Program-made: the position numbers and the translations under genes
Shown here: positions 24,896-33,486 of the stretch, one piece after another
How the letters are laid out: each line of letters opens with the position of its first letter
How positions within the stretch are numbered: the first letter of the stretch is position 1
Origin: Draconibacterium sp963677455
GTDB lineage: Bacteria; Bacteroidota; Bacteroidia; Bacteroidales; Prolixibacteraceae
Length of the DNA stretch: 64,000 nt
Direction of reading: 5' to 3'
NCBI GenBank assembly: GCA_963677455.1
Contig: OY781971.1
Span: 3,162,001-3,226,000, forward strand
Notes under the pieces: generated by a model
Seen by the model: the letters and a program-made list of their open reading frames with translations, nothing else
Told to the model about the DNA's origin: nothing
Databases searched by the model: none

Positions 24896-25142
24896 TGATG
24901 GTCGAGATTTATTGTTATGTGTTAGTTTAGCAATCCGACAATTCCGTTGGAATTTCGGTTTGTAATTATAGCGAAAACAATACACAGAAACAACTACTTT
25001 AGTCTTTTTGTATTTTTCACAGTAATACAATTATAAAAGCGACAAACTATGCTTTAGTTAAAATTAGATATTGAATAATAATAGGTGGCAAAAATTCAAC
25101 GGTAGTGGGGATTTTTTTAATTTCGCAGTAAAATAAAAAGAG

Positions 25143-26144
25143 ATGTCAAATAATCGGATATTTTTCGTGCTTGCCAGCCTGGCTATTTTGCTGGTTTCCT
25201 GCCAAAATAAACCATCGTCCTACATTCAGAATAACGGGATGGTTTACGGAACGTATTACAACATAAAATACGAAAGCCCCGAGGGGAAAGACCTTAAGGA
25301 AGACATTGATCTCGAATTAGCAAAGTACGTAGAAATTTTCTCGCATTACGAGAAAGATGCTACCATAACCAAAATCAACAAGAATATCGACGTTACGCCG
25401 AAGCCAGAGTTTGTTGCTTGTTTTAAACGTGCCGAAGAAATTTCGGAAATTACCAGCGGAGCTTTCGACATAACTGCCGGGCCACTTATAAACGCCTGGG
25501 GATTTGGACCGGAGGAAAAAGAAAAAATGACACAACAAATTGTTGATTCGCTTAAAGCTTTTACCGGTTTTCGAAAGGTTCGGCTGGAAAACGGTAAGGT
25601 TGTGAAAGACAACCCGCGCATGCAACTCAATATGAGCGCGATCGCAAAAGGCTACACCTGCGACCTGATTGGTGAGTTTCTGGCAAAAAAAGGCTGCGAG
25701 AACTACATGGTTGATATAGGAGGCGAGGTTATTGCAAAAGGAGAAAACGACCGCAACAAAGTATGGACAATCGGAATTCGTGAACCTAACGAAGACCCAT
25801 TTAATACAGATTTGAATGCAGCAGTTATGTTGCCAAATCATGCGCTTGCTACATCAGGCAATTATCTTAATTTTTATGTTGAAGACGGGAAAAAGTACGC
25901 ACACACCATCGATCCGTCAACCGGTTATCCGGTACAACACAGTTTGCTTAGCTCGACCGTACTGGCGAACGATTGCATGACCGCTGATGCATTTGCTACA
26001 GCTTTTATGGTAGTCGGAAAAGAAAGAGGAGTCGAAATTGCCAATAATATTCCGGGACTGGAAATCTATTTTATTTACGCGGATGAAAATGGCGAGAACC
26101 AGGTTTACATGTCTGAAGGGTTCAAGCAGTATCTGAAGAAATAG
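25143..26144 (+). CDS. apbE: FAD:protein FMN transferase ApbE (lipoprotein)
   Basis: 333 residues with a lipoprotein signal ending LVSC (Cys about 21). ApbE landmarks: GTYYNIKYESP, GAFDITAGPLINAWGFG (about 104-120), MNMSAIAKGYTCD, YMVDIGGEVIAKG, TSGNYLNF, HTIDPSTGYPV and TADAFATAFMVVG with the metal-binding Asp/Thr. It transfers FMN from FAD to a Thr of flavoproteins such as the NqrB/NqrC or RnfG/RnfD subunits on the periplasmic side. It is divergent from the symporter operon and convergent with a small membrane protein gene. Confidence 0.95.
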   Translation: MSNNRIFFVLASLAILLVSCQNKPSSYIQNNGMVYGTYYNIKYESPEGKDLKEDIDLELAKYVEIFSHYEKDATITKINKNIDVTPKPEFVACFKRAEEISEITSGAFDITAGPLINAWGFGPEEKEKMTQQIVDSLKAFTGFRKVRLENGKVVKDNPRMQLNMSAIAKGYTCDLIGEFLAKKGCENYMVDIGGEVIAKGENDRNKVWTIGIREPNEDPFNTDLNAAVMLPNHALATSGNYLNFYVEDGKKYAHTIDPSTGYPVQHSLLSSTVLANDCMTADAFATAFMVVGKERGVEIANNIPGLEIYFIYADENGENQVYMSEGFKQYLKK

Positions 26145-26224
26145 GAAGATTTTGTTTGTAGTTTCAGCCTTTTGCAGAAACCGAAAACAATTCAATAATT
26201 TAACAGGTATCAATTTTCGGGCAT

Positions 26225-26251
26225 AAAAAAAGCCGGTTATTTACCGACTTT
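26225..26251 (-). terminator. Terminator overlapping the 3' end of the small membrane protein gene
   Basis: Minus strand AAAGTCGG TAAATAA CCGGCTTTTTTT: a stem with a T tract, containing the stop codon of the gene. Confidence 0.65.
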
Positions 26252-26485
26252 CACTTCCGGAACTACATCAAATTTCTTATAGTTCACTTTGCGCCATGCA
26301 TTGCGCTGCTCTATTTTGTCTTGAGTTTGCGCACAATGCACATTCTGGCGTTTCAGGTATTTATTTCCGCCAACATGCGTGTTCACAAATTTTCCACCTT
26401 TTAAAAACACTATGCGAACCGCCATGCCAAAAATTCCGATTGCAACCAAAGCAACCGCCAGCAATATTACTTTTAAAATCTCCAT
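26237..26485 (-). CDS. Small conserved membrane protein with one Cys
   Basis: 82 residues. One membrane helix at about 4-27 (LKVILLAVALVAIGIFGMAVRIVF) is followed by a polar tail with GGKFVNTHVGGNKYLKRQ and HCAQTQDKIEQRN. I recognise this tail pattern (NTHV.GNK...C.Q.QD) from small proteins encoded beside apbE in other Bacteroidota, but no function is established. One of the few genes here with a good Shine-Dalgarno (GGGAGG, 7 bp before ATG). The -7 box is at 26516-26523. Confidence 0.75.
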   Translation of the reverse strand: MEILKVILLAVALVAIGIFGMAVRIVFLKGGKFVNTHVGGNKYLKRQNVHCAQTQDKIEQRNAWRKVNYKKFDVVPEVKVGK

Positions 26486-26515
26486 TCTGTTACCTCCCTA
26501 TATTTTTTCAACACG

Positions 26516-26523
26516 CAAAATTA
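26516..26523 (-). promoter_or_regulatory. -7 promoter box of the small membrane protein gene
   Basis: CAAAATTA on plus is TAATTTTG on minus, exact TAnnTTTG, 31 bp upstream of the ATG. Confidence 0.5.
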
Positions 26524-26651
26524 TAGATTTCAAACAATTAATCTCTTATAAAATAACTTATTTAACGATGATTTGTTGTGATACGTCTAAAACTTGCACA
26601 ATACCGTGGAACTTTTTGTAAATTCAGGTCACAAACAAAAAACAATTCAAA

Positions 26652-27011
26652 ATGGAAAAGCATGTAAATATTGTAGCCGCCCTTCAAATCGGCCTCAGCA
26701 TCTTAAGATTAATTGTCGTATTCATCGTGTTTGCAGTCCTTAAGCTTGTGGGTGATTTCTCGGGCGAGCCGGAAGCTGAAGTGGTTCTATCGATCATTGC
26801 TAATATAATTGCTATCGTTTTTATTGTGCTTAGTATTCCCGGGATTTTAGCAGGAATAGGCTTATTTAAAAGAAAGGAATGGGCGCGTATACTGACCTTG
26901 ATTATTTCGGTACTCGATCTTATCAACTTCCCGATAGGAACGGCAGTGGGTGTATATTCAATATGGGCACTGTCGCAAAACGAAACGGTTGAGCTTTTTA
27001 AAACATCATGA
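26652..27011 (+). CDS. Small multi-pass membrane protein of unknown function
   Basis: 119 residues with four probable membrane helices (about 8-34, 44-68, 78-95 and 96-112). The pattern GIGLFKRKEWARILTLIISVLDLINFPIGTAVGVYSIW is typical of small Bacteroidota integral membrane proteins of the DUF4064-like type. There are no catalytic motifs. The acylphosphatase gene begins 10 bp after its stop, so the two probably share a transcript, without an obvious functional link. Confidence 0.75.
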   Translation: MEKHVNIVAALQIGLSILRLIVVFIVFAVLKLVGDFSGEPEAEVVLSIIANIIAIVFIVLSIPGILAGIGLFKRKEWARILTLIISVLDLINFPIGTAVGVYSIWALSQNETVELFKTS

Positions 27012-27021
27012 AAAGAATTTA

Positions 27022-27294
27022 ATGGTTCAATACGAAATTACAGTTACAGGCCGCGTTCAAGGCGTTGGGTTCCGATATTTCACCAAAAAGCAAGCCGATA
27101 TTTTAAATCTGAAAGGCTGGGTTAAAAACACTTCAACCGGAAATGTTTTGGTAATGGTACAAGGCGACAAAGAGCTAATTAACACTTTTACAGATTATTT
27201 GCGAATTGGCCCAACAATGTCACGGGTAACTAAGGTGATTTCAGCCCCCGTAGTACTTACCGAATCTTTTCCCAATTTCAGAGTTAGGTACTAA
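27022..27294 (+). CDS. acyP: Acylphosphatase
   Basis: 90 residues, the normal length. The signature GRVQGVGFRYFTKKQA (about 9-24) includes the catalytic Arg, and GWVKNTSTGNVLVMVQG (about 32-48) the catalytic Asn. It hydrolyses acyl-phosphate bonds (carbamoyl phosphate, acetyl phosphate, 1,3-bisphosphoglycerate) in the cytoplasm. A longer frame starts inside the preceding gene, but the ATG at 27022 fits the family N-terminus and lies 10 bp after that gene. Confidence 0.95.
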   Translation: MVQYEITVTGRVQGVGFRYFTKKQADILNLKGWVKNTSTGNVLVMVQGDKELINTFTDYLRIGPTMSRVTKVISAPVVLTESFPNFRVRY

Positions 27295-27321
27295 AACCCG
27301 TAAAAAATATTTTAAAATTGG

Positions 27322-27329
27322 TATCTTTA
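27322..27329 (+). promoter_or_regulatory. -7-like promoter box upstream of the decarboxylase gene
   Basis: TATCTTTA, one mismatch to TAnnTTTG, about 22 bp before the TTG at 27352. Confidence 0.4.
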
Positions 27330-27351
27330 CTCGTCTCAAAAAACCTATACC

Positions 27352-28782
27352 TTGGACGAAAAAAGTTACCACATGAGCCCCGAAGAATTTCGGGAAGAAG
27401 GCAAAAAAATTATCGATTGGATAGCCGACTATTACGAGCAGATTGAGAATTACCCGATACTTTCGCAAGTTAAACCCGGAGAAATAAAGTCAAAATTACC
27501 GGAGTCAGCACCACAAACAGGTGAGTCTGTTGATGCAATGTTAAAAGATCTGGACGAGAAAATTATGCCGGGAATCACACATTGGCAGTCGCCCGGATTC
27601 TTTGCCTATTTTAATTCCAACGCTTCGTTCCCATCTATTTTAGGCGATTTAATTTCGTCTGGGCTGGGAGTACAAGGAATGATTTGGGCTACCAGTCCGG
27701 CTGCAACCGAACTCGAAACCCGGGTTCTCGACTGGTTGGCAGAAATGATGAACATGCCCGAACAGTTTCGATCCACTTCCACGGGAGGAGGCGTTATTCA
27801 GGACACAGCCTCAACTGCTGCGCTAACAGCAATTATTGCAGCCCGAGAGCGTGCAACCGGTTTTCAGACAAATGCCAAAGGTTATTCAGAAGAACTGATC
27901 GCATACATATCAACACAAACACATTCCTCGGTTGAGAAAGGAATTAAAATTGCCGGAATCGGTAAAGATAATCTTCGTTTGATTGATGTTGATGAAAACT
28001 TTTCGATGCGCCCCGAACTGCTCAAAAAGCAAATAGAAGAAGACAAGGCTGCCGGCCTAACTCCATTTTTTATATGCGGGACTGTTGGAACTACTTCATC
28101 AACCGCAATTGATCCTATAAAAGCAATTGGTGAAATTGCCAAAAAGGAAAGTTGCTGGTTTCATATTGATGCGGCATCATTTGGAACAGCGATGGTTTGC
28201 CCCGAATTCAGACATTTTATTGATGGTGTTGAACTTGCCGACAGTTACAGTTTTAATCCGCATAAATGGATGTTCACCAACTTTGACTGCAATGTTTTTT
28301 GGGTAGCCAACCGAAACGAACTGATTCACACTTTTTCTATTCTTCCTGAATACTTGCGGAATAAAGCTACGGAATCAGGCGCTGTTTTTGATTATCGCGA
28401 TTGGCATATCCAATTGGGAAGACGTTTCAGAGCACTAAAACTTTGGTTTGTAATCCGCCATTACGGCTTTGAAGGATTGCAACATCATATTCGGGAGCAT
28501 ATCCGTTTGGCACAGGAATTTAAACAATGGGTGATCGATTCAGAAGATTTCGAGTTGGTTGTTGAGCCACTTATGAATTTGGTTTGTTTTCGCCACAAGG
28601 CTGGAGATGACTTCAACCTTCAGCTGATGAACACCATCAACGAAAATGGAAAAATTTATTTCACGCATACCAAGCTGAATGACCAGGTCGTGCTTCGAAT
28701 GAATATTGGACAAACTCACACCAAACCAAGACATGTAGAAACTGCGTGGGAAATAATCCAAAAAACAGCAAAGGAAATTTAA
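27352..28782 (+). CDS. PLP-dependent aromatic L-amino acid decarboxylase (group II)
   Basis: 476 residues from TTG 27352; an ATG seven codons on (27373, MSPEEF) is an equally good start. Group II decarboxylase landmarks: FREEGKKIIDWIADYYE at the N-terminus, HWQSPGFFAYFNSNASFPSI (about 80-99), ATSPAATELE, TSTGGGVIQDTASTAAL, WFHIDAASFG, and SFNPHKWM with the PLP-binding Lys at about 306. The sequence resembles DOPA/tryptophan/tyrosine decarboxylases more than histidine or glutamate decarboxylases; the preferred amino acid cannot be told by eye. It is free-standing. Products would be tryptamine, tyramine or phenethylamine. Confidence 0.92.
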   Translation: MDEKSYHMSPEEFREEGKKIIDWIADYYEQIENYPILSQVKPGEIKSKLPESAPQTGESVDAMLKDLDEKIMPGITHWQSPGFFAYFNSNASFPSILGDLISSGLGVQGMIWATSPAATELETRVLDWLAEMMNMPEQFRSTSTGGGVIQDTASTAALTAIIAARERATGFQTNAKGYSEELIAYISTQTHSSVEKGIKIAGIGKDNLRLIDVDENFSMRPELLKKQIEEDKAAGLTPFFICGTVGTTSSTAIDPIKAIGEIAKKESCWFHIDAASFGTAMVCPEFRHFIDGVELADSYSFNPHKWMFTNFDCNVFWVANRNELIHTFSILPEYLRNKATESGAVFDYRDWHIQLGRRFRALKLWFVIRHYGFEGLQHHIREHIRLAQEFKQWVIDSEDFELVVEPLMNLVCFRHKAGDDFNLQLMNTINENGKIYFTHTKLNDQVVLRMNIGQTHTKPRHVETAWEIIQKTAKEI

Positions 28783-28865
28783 GTCGACTGGTTTTGAATT
28801 CTTTTAACAGTTAAGAACATCTATTGGTATATTTATTGTTAAATGGAAATTAAAACTTTAAATCC

Positions 28866-29516
28866 ATGAAAAAACTGCTCTCTGCAATTGTTGCGCTTAC
28901 GCTATTGATTACTTCGTGTACACCCTACAAAAATACAGCAAAGCTGTCCCCGGTAAAAGATCCGGTTACTACGGATGATCTGATCTACTCTTACTCTACC
29001 GATTTAATTCGCGAACCCGACAATAACCTAAAAAAAGGTTGGGCAAACAGAAAGAAAGTCCAGGTTTTCAATGTCGAGATCATTAATATCTCAGATAAAC
29101 CGATCCATGGCAGCCAGCTCAATTTCTATTCTGATGGAAAAAGATTGGAACTTGTTGGCAACGAACTCGCTGCAGAAAAACTAAAAACGAAAAAATTTCC
29201 AACTGCCGTATACATTATCCCTATTGTTTTGGTTGGGGTAATTGTTTACGCTGCCATTTATGCTGCCGTCGATCCGAATGACGATTTGGATGGTGACGGT
29301 TTTTCAGATATTGATTCCAGTTCTTCTAAAAAGAAAGTGAAAGATCCGATGGAGGGTGCAAACCTGATTCAAAAAAGGCTTTACAATTTTAATATTGCAT
29401 CGGTTATATTTCGTCCTGGGCAAAAAGTTACAGGCTTAGTTGCTTTACACTCTAAAAAAGAAATTGAAGAACTTGAAATTCGTGTGAACGATGCTGATTT
29501 TGAGATCGTAAAATAA
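28866..29516 (+). CDS. Lipoprotein of unknown function with an internal membrane segment
   Basis: 216 residues. The lipoprotein signal is KKLLSAIVALTLLITSC (Cys about 18). A beta-rich domain (VQVFNVEIINISDKPIHG) follows, then one hydrophobic segment at about 117-137 (AVYIIPIVLVGVIVYAAIYAAV), then an acidic DPNDDLDGDGFSDID stretch of calcium-binding type, and a C-terminal beta domain (VIFRPGQKVTGLVALHSKKE). It looks like a small envelope protein. Single gene between the decarboxylase and araA. Confidence 0.7.
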   Translation: MKKLLSAIVALTLLITSCTPYKNTAKLSPVKDPVTTDDLIYSYSTDLIREPDNNLKKGWANRKKVQVFNVEIINISDKPIHGSQLNFYSDGKRLELVGNELAAEKLKTKKFPTAVYIIPIVLVGVIVYAAIYAAVDPNDDLDGDGFSDIDSSSSKKKVKDPMEGANLIQKRLYNFNIASVIFRPGQKVTGLVALHSKKEIEELEIRVNDADFEIVK

Positions 29517-29693
29517 ACTAACAACCTTCTTCCCTATTCAATTCCGGAAAATATTTCGCTCAGGAGTAGCGTAAATACATCATTCTCTAACCTTGGAAAA
29601 ATGTTTTCCTTATTTCGCCATATTTTTTAAGTGTTATTTTTACATTTATAGAAATTATTAGTACTTTGCCTTCGTATTTAAAATCAATAAAAA

Positions 29694-31199
29694 ATGACAG
29701 ACTTTAAACATATGGAAGTTTGGTTCGTAACTGGAAGCCAGCATTTGTACGGACCTGAAACCCTAAAACAAGTAGATGAAGATTCGGCAAAAATTGTTGA
29801 AGGCCTCAATCAAACGGGAAAAATTCCTGTAAAAATTGTTTTCAAACCGGTAGTAAAAACACCAAACGAGATTTTAGATATATGTGTTGAAGCGAGCGCG
29901 AATAAAAACTGTATCGGTTTAATTACCTGGATGCATACTTTTTCGCCTGCCAAAATGTGGATTGGCGGGTTAAAAGCCTTAAGCAAACCATATATGCACT
30001 TACACACACAGTTCAATCGCGACCTTCCCTGGAGTGAGATCGATATGGATTATATGAACTTGCACCAAAGTGCACATGGAGGCCGTGAATACGGTTTTAT
30101 AAATGCACGCATGCGCAAGAACCGAAAAGTAGTAGTTGGCCATTGGCAAGACGGGAAAGTGCAGGATCAGGTTGCATTGTGGTGCCGTACAGCAATTGGC
30201 TGGGCCGATTCGCAAGGCTTGAAAGTTGCGCGTTTTGGCGATAACATGCGGGAAGTTGCAGTTACTGAAGGTGATAAAGTAGAAGCCCAGATAAAGTTTG
30301 GTTGGCAGATCTCTGCCTTTGGTGTTGGTGATTTGGTTGAATATGTAGATAAAGTTACTGATGCAGAAGTTGATGAATTATACAAAGAATACGAAGCATT
30401 GTATGACGTTGCTGAGAATTGCAAACCGGGTGGTGAGTTCCACAAAAATGTGAGAGTACAAGCCCGTTATGAAATCGCAATGAAGCGTTTTATGGTTGAG
30501 GGAGATTTTAAAGCATTTACAACAAACTTTGAAAACCTTACCGGTTTAGCTCAGTTGCCGGGCTTGGCTTCGCAACGACTTATGGCGGCCGGTTATGGCT
30601 TTGGTGCAGAAGGCGACTGGAAACAAGCAGCATTGCTTCGTATTGTGAAAACCATGTCGGCAGGAATGAAAGGAGGAAGCTCGTTTATGGAAGATTACAC
30701 CTATCATCTCGATCCGGCAAACGAGGCAGTTTTAGGGGCTCATATGCTCGAAATTTGCCCAACAATTGCGGCACAAAAACCTCGTCTTGAAGTTCAACCT
30801 CTCGGAATTGGAGGAAAAGATGCACCGGCACGTTTGATTTTTGAAAGCGAAACCGGAGATGCAATGAACGTTACCCTTATTGATATGGGAAATCGTTTCC
30901 GCATTATCGTGAATACTCTTGATGTAATTGAGCCTCTTGATAAAATGCCAAAATTACCGGTAGCTTCAGCATTCTGGAAAACACATCCTAACCTTGCTGA
31001 CGGTGCTGCCGCATGGATTTATGCCGGAGGCACACATCATTCAGCATTCACTCTAGCACTTACACCTGATTATATTGAAACATTCGCAGAATATGCCGAT
31101 GTTGAGTTTGTTGTTATTGATAAAAACACAAAAGTTCCTGAATTCAAAAAAGAATTGAAATGGAACGAAGTATACTATATGCTTGCTAAAGGCTTATAA
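29694..31199 (+). CDS. araA: L-arabinose isomerase
   Basis: 501 residues, the family length. The N-terminus is EVWFVTGSQHLYGPETL. Catalytic residues are visible in YGFGAEGDWK (Glu about 306), FMEDYTYHLD (Glu about 333, His about 350 region) and YAGGTHHSAF (His about 448), which bind Mn2+. It converts L-arabinose to L-ribulose in the cytoplasm. No araB, araD or araC-like gene is next to it, so the pathway genes are elsewhere. It ends at a good terminator. Confidence 0.97.
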   Translation: MTDFKHMEVWFVTGSQHLYGPETLKQVDEDSAKIVEGLNQTGKIPVKIVFKPVVKTPNEILDICVEASANKNCIGLITWMHTFSPAKMWIGGLKALSKPYMHLHTQFNRDLPWSEIDMDYMNLHQSAHGGREYGFINARMRKNRKVVVGHWQDGKVQDQVALWCRTAIGWADSQGLKVARFGDNMREVAVTEGDKVEAQIKFGWQISAFGVGDLVEYVDKVTDAEVDELYKEYEALYDVAENCKPGGEFHKNVRVQARYEIAMKRFMVEGDFKAFTTNFENLTGLAQLPGLASQRLMAAGYGFGAEGDWKQAALLRIVKTMSAGMKGGSSFMEDYTYHLDPANEAVLGAHMLEICPTIAAQKPRLEVQPLGIGGKDAPARLIFESETGDAMNVTLIDMGNRFRIIVNTLDVIEPLDKMPKLPVASAFWKTHPNLADGAAAWIYAGGTHHSAFTLALTPDYIETFAEYADVEFVVIDKNTKVPEFKKELKWNEVYYMLAKGL

Positions 31200-31226
31200 T
31201 TTAGCTTTCATAAATGAAGTAGTTGG

Positions 31227-31258
31227 CACCCGGTGAAGAGGTTCATCGGGTGTTTTTT
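31227..31258 (+). terminator. Intrinsic terminator after araA
   Basis: CACCCGGTGAA GAGG TTCATCGGGTG followed by TTTTTT. Confidence 0.8.
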
Positions 31259-31264
31259 CTTACA

Positions 31265-31918
31265 CTAGATTGCTTTGGGCGCAATTTCCTTTTTATAAAA
31301 CTTACAAACTTCGGTAAGGCCACACTTTTCGCACTTTGGTTTACGTGCAATGCAAGTGTATCTGCCATGCAAAATCAACCAATGATGAGCTTTCGCAACC
31401 AACTCTTCAGGTATATATTTCATTAACTGCAATTCTGTTGCTAACGGAGTTTTCGCATTAGTGCTCAAACCAATACGTGCAGCAACCCGAAACACATGGG
31501 TATCGACAGCTAAAGCAGGCTTATTATAAACCACTGATGCAATAACATTGGCAGTTTTACGTCCCACGCCAGGTAACTTTTGCAAATCATCCACATTGCT
31601 CGGAACCACACCATCGTACAACTCCAGCAATTTATTGGCCATTCCTACCAAGTGTTTTGCTTTGTTATTCGGGTACGAACAACTTCTAATGTAGTCAAAT
31701 ACTTCTGCAGGTTCAGCTTCTGCCATCTTCTGTGGAGTAGGAAAACGTTTTAACAACTCAGGCGTTATTTGATTTACTCGCTTATCCGTACATTGTGCCG
31801 ACAAAATTACTGCAACAATCAATTCAAATGGATTTTCATATTCCAGTTCAGTTTCCGCAATCGGCATTACTTTTTCGAAATACTCTATTACATAGTCGAA
31901 TAACTCTTTTTTTCGCAT
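31265..31918 (-). CDS. nth: Endonuclease III
   Basis: 217 residues. The helix-hairpin-helix is LPGVGRKTANVIASV (about 115-129), with the catalytic Lys in GRKTA and the catalytic Asp in AVDTHVFRVAARIGL (about 138). A C-terminal 4Fe-4S cluster is CIARKPKCEKCGLTEVC with C-x6-C-x2-C-x5-C spacing. It is a bifunctional DNA glycosylase/AP lyase that removes oxidised pyrimidines. Convergent with araA. Confidence 0.97.
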   Translation of the reverse strand: MRKKELFDYVIEYFEKVMPIAETELEYENPFELIVAVILSAQCTDKRVNQITPELLKRFPTPQKMAEAEPAEVFDYIRSCSYPNNKAKHLVGMANKLLELYDGVVPSNVDDLQKLPGVGRKTANVIASVVYNKPALAVDTHVFRVAARIGLSTNAKTPLATELQLMKYIPEELVAKAHHWLILHGRYTCIARKPKCEKCGLTEVCKFYKKEIAPKAI

Positions 31919-32070
31919 AAAAATTCAATTTCTTCAAAAATAACTGAAATTTATTTGCCACAAGCTGTAACAAAAATACATTTTGCGTGTCTATTCTTAT
32001 GTAACGCTTAAGCATCATTTCTTCCCCCTTTTGTAGAAATGGTTTTAAGTTAATAATTAAACAGACGTAT

Positions 32071-32096
32071 AAAAGCCGGTATTGACCGGCTTTTAT
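32071..32096. terminator. Bidirectional terminator-like hairpin upstream of nth
   Basis: AAAAGCCGG TATTGA CCGGCTTTT. It lies between two divergent genes, so it has no obvious gene to terminate; a short unannotated transcript from either side is possible. Confidence 0.6.
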
Positions 32097-32181
32097 CATA
32101 TAAATCAGGTTATTAAATCTCCTTGGTGTATAATTTTCGAAGTAAAACCTCAAAAAAACTTTCATTGAATCGGATATATTC

Positions 32182-32189
32182 TATTTTTG
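32182..32189 (+). promoter_or_regulatory. -7 promoter box of the serine hydrolase gene
   Basis: TATTTTTG, exact TAnnTTTG. It overlaps the upstream TTG/ATG alternatives of the frame and therefore favours the ATG at 32217. Confidence 0.55.
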
Positions 32190-32216
32190 CAAATAATGCG
32201 GAAGGGAATTAAGCTA

Positions 32217-33479
32217 ATGAGAAAAAAGAAGTATTATTTTATTTTGGTGATTTTGGTTTTGTTTGTTATTGGATTTAAACTTCAATCTTTCAAAAGCAAG
32301 CCAGAAGAACAGGATAAACCTGTTGTTGTTGCCCCTCCTCCCTACAATCCTGTTGTTGAAATTGAAAATACCTTAAGTGAATTTGATAGCCTTCTTGATT
32401 TAAACTATAAAGAATCGGGTGTTGTTGGCGCAGCTGCTGTTGTAACCTATAAAGGAAAAATTGCATTGCTTCGCTGTTACGGTGTTCGAAAAGCAGGTGA
32501 AGATAATCCCGTAGACGAGAATACAATTTTCCGCCTGGCCTCTGTTTCAAAATCGGTAACCGGTGTTCTTGCCGGGATATTGGATGATGAAAATATTGTT
32601 GACCTTGATTCCCGTGTTGTAGATTACTTGCCAGAATTCTCGTTAAAGAGTCAGGAAAGTACAGACGAGCTTAAACTCCGTCATTTGTTGAGTCATACTT
32701 CCGGATTAATTCCACATGCATACGATCTCATGGTGGAAGACATGGTTCCTTTAAATAAAATAATGGCTCGTCTAAAGGAAGTTGATATTTCGGCTCCTCC
32801 CGGAGAATTATATGGTTATCAGAATGTTATTTACAGCATCTATGATCCTGTTGTACAAAACATTACTCATAAAACATTTGCCGAGCTATTAAAAGAAAAG
32901 GTATTTGTTCCGTTTGATATGGATGATGCTTCCATTGGTTACGAAGCTTTCAAGAATGATGAGAATAAAGCATTTCCACACTACAACAAAGGACATAACC
33001 GATATGCACCAATGCACCTGAACGATCGTTATTATTCAACAGCTCCGGCAGCAGGTGTAAATGCAAGCATATCAGATTTAGGCCATCTTTTGTCAGCGTT
33101 AACCGATCCTTCTTCAAAAGCAATTTCGGAGCAGGCCAAAGAAACCATATTCACTCCACAAGTAAAATCTCATTTAAGCAGAGCTTACTTCAGGAGCTGG
33201 GGACGAGGCGTGCAACACAAGCAATATTCGATAGGGTGGCGGCTTGTTGACTACAAGGGGCGCAGAGTTGCCTACCACGGCGGATATGTTTTGGGTTACA
33301 AAGCTGAAATCGCTTATTGCGAAGAAGAAAACATAGGTATTGCCTATTTATGTAACTCTCCAAACAGCCTGACTGCCCGCAATATTCCTGACTTTTTCAA
33401 TCTTATTTTTGCCGAGAAAGATAAGATCGTAATGGAGAACCAGAAAAAGCAAGATCAAGCGGATGACAATAAATCTTAA
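32217..33479 (+). CDS. Class C beta-lactamase-like serine hydrolase, membrane-anchored
   Basis: 420 residues from ATG 32217; the frame is open 10 codons further, but a -7 box sits there. An N-terminal membrane anchor is KKYYFILVILVLFVIGFKLQ. The penicillin-binding/class C fold follows: SVSK (SxxK nucleophile, about residue 115), YGYQN (YxN-type motif, about 200), and a C-terminal VAYHGGYVLGYKAEIA (HxG in place of KTG). Such proteins are D-alanyl-D-alanine peptidases, esterases or true beta-lactamases; the HxG favours an esterase/DD-peptidase role. Seven bp separate it from the ABC-F gene, so the two form an operon. Confidence 0.85.
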   Translation: MRKKKYYFILVILVLFVIGFKLQSFKSKPEEQDKPVVVAPPPYNPVVEIENTLSEFDSLLDLNYKESGVVGAAAVVTYKGKIALLRCYGVRKAGEDNPVDENTIFRLASVSKSVTGVLAGILDDENIVDLDSRVVDYLPEFSLKSQESTDELKLRHLLSHTSGLIPHAYDLMVEDMVPLNKIMARLKEVDISAPPGELYGYQNVIYSIYDPVVQNITHKTFAELLKEKVFVPFDMDDASIGYEAFKNDENKAFPHYNKGHNRYAPMHLNDRYYSTAPAAGVNASISDLGHLLSALTDPSSKAISEQAKETIFTPQVKSHLSRAYFRSWGRGVQHKQYSIGWRLVDYKGRRVAYHGGYVLGYKAEIAYCEEENIGIAYLCNSPNSLTARNIPDFFNLIFAEKDKIVMENQKKQDQADDNKS

Positions 33480-33486
33480 TTTTTAG

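Noticed and set aside
31848..32165. Small gene upstream of nth with a GGGGGAAG Shine-Dalgarno-like stretch (MMLKRYIRI...)
   Set aside because: The frame overlaps nth out of phase and has no protein-like second half. The hairpin at 32071-32096 shows that something may be transcribed, but not this peptide.
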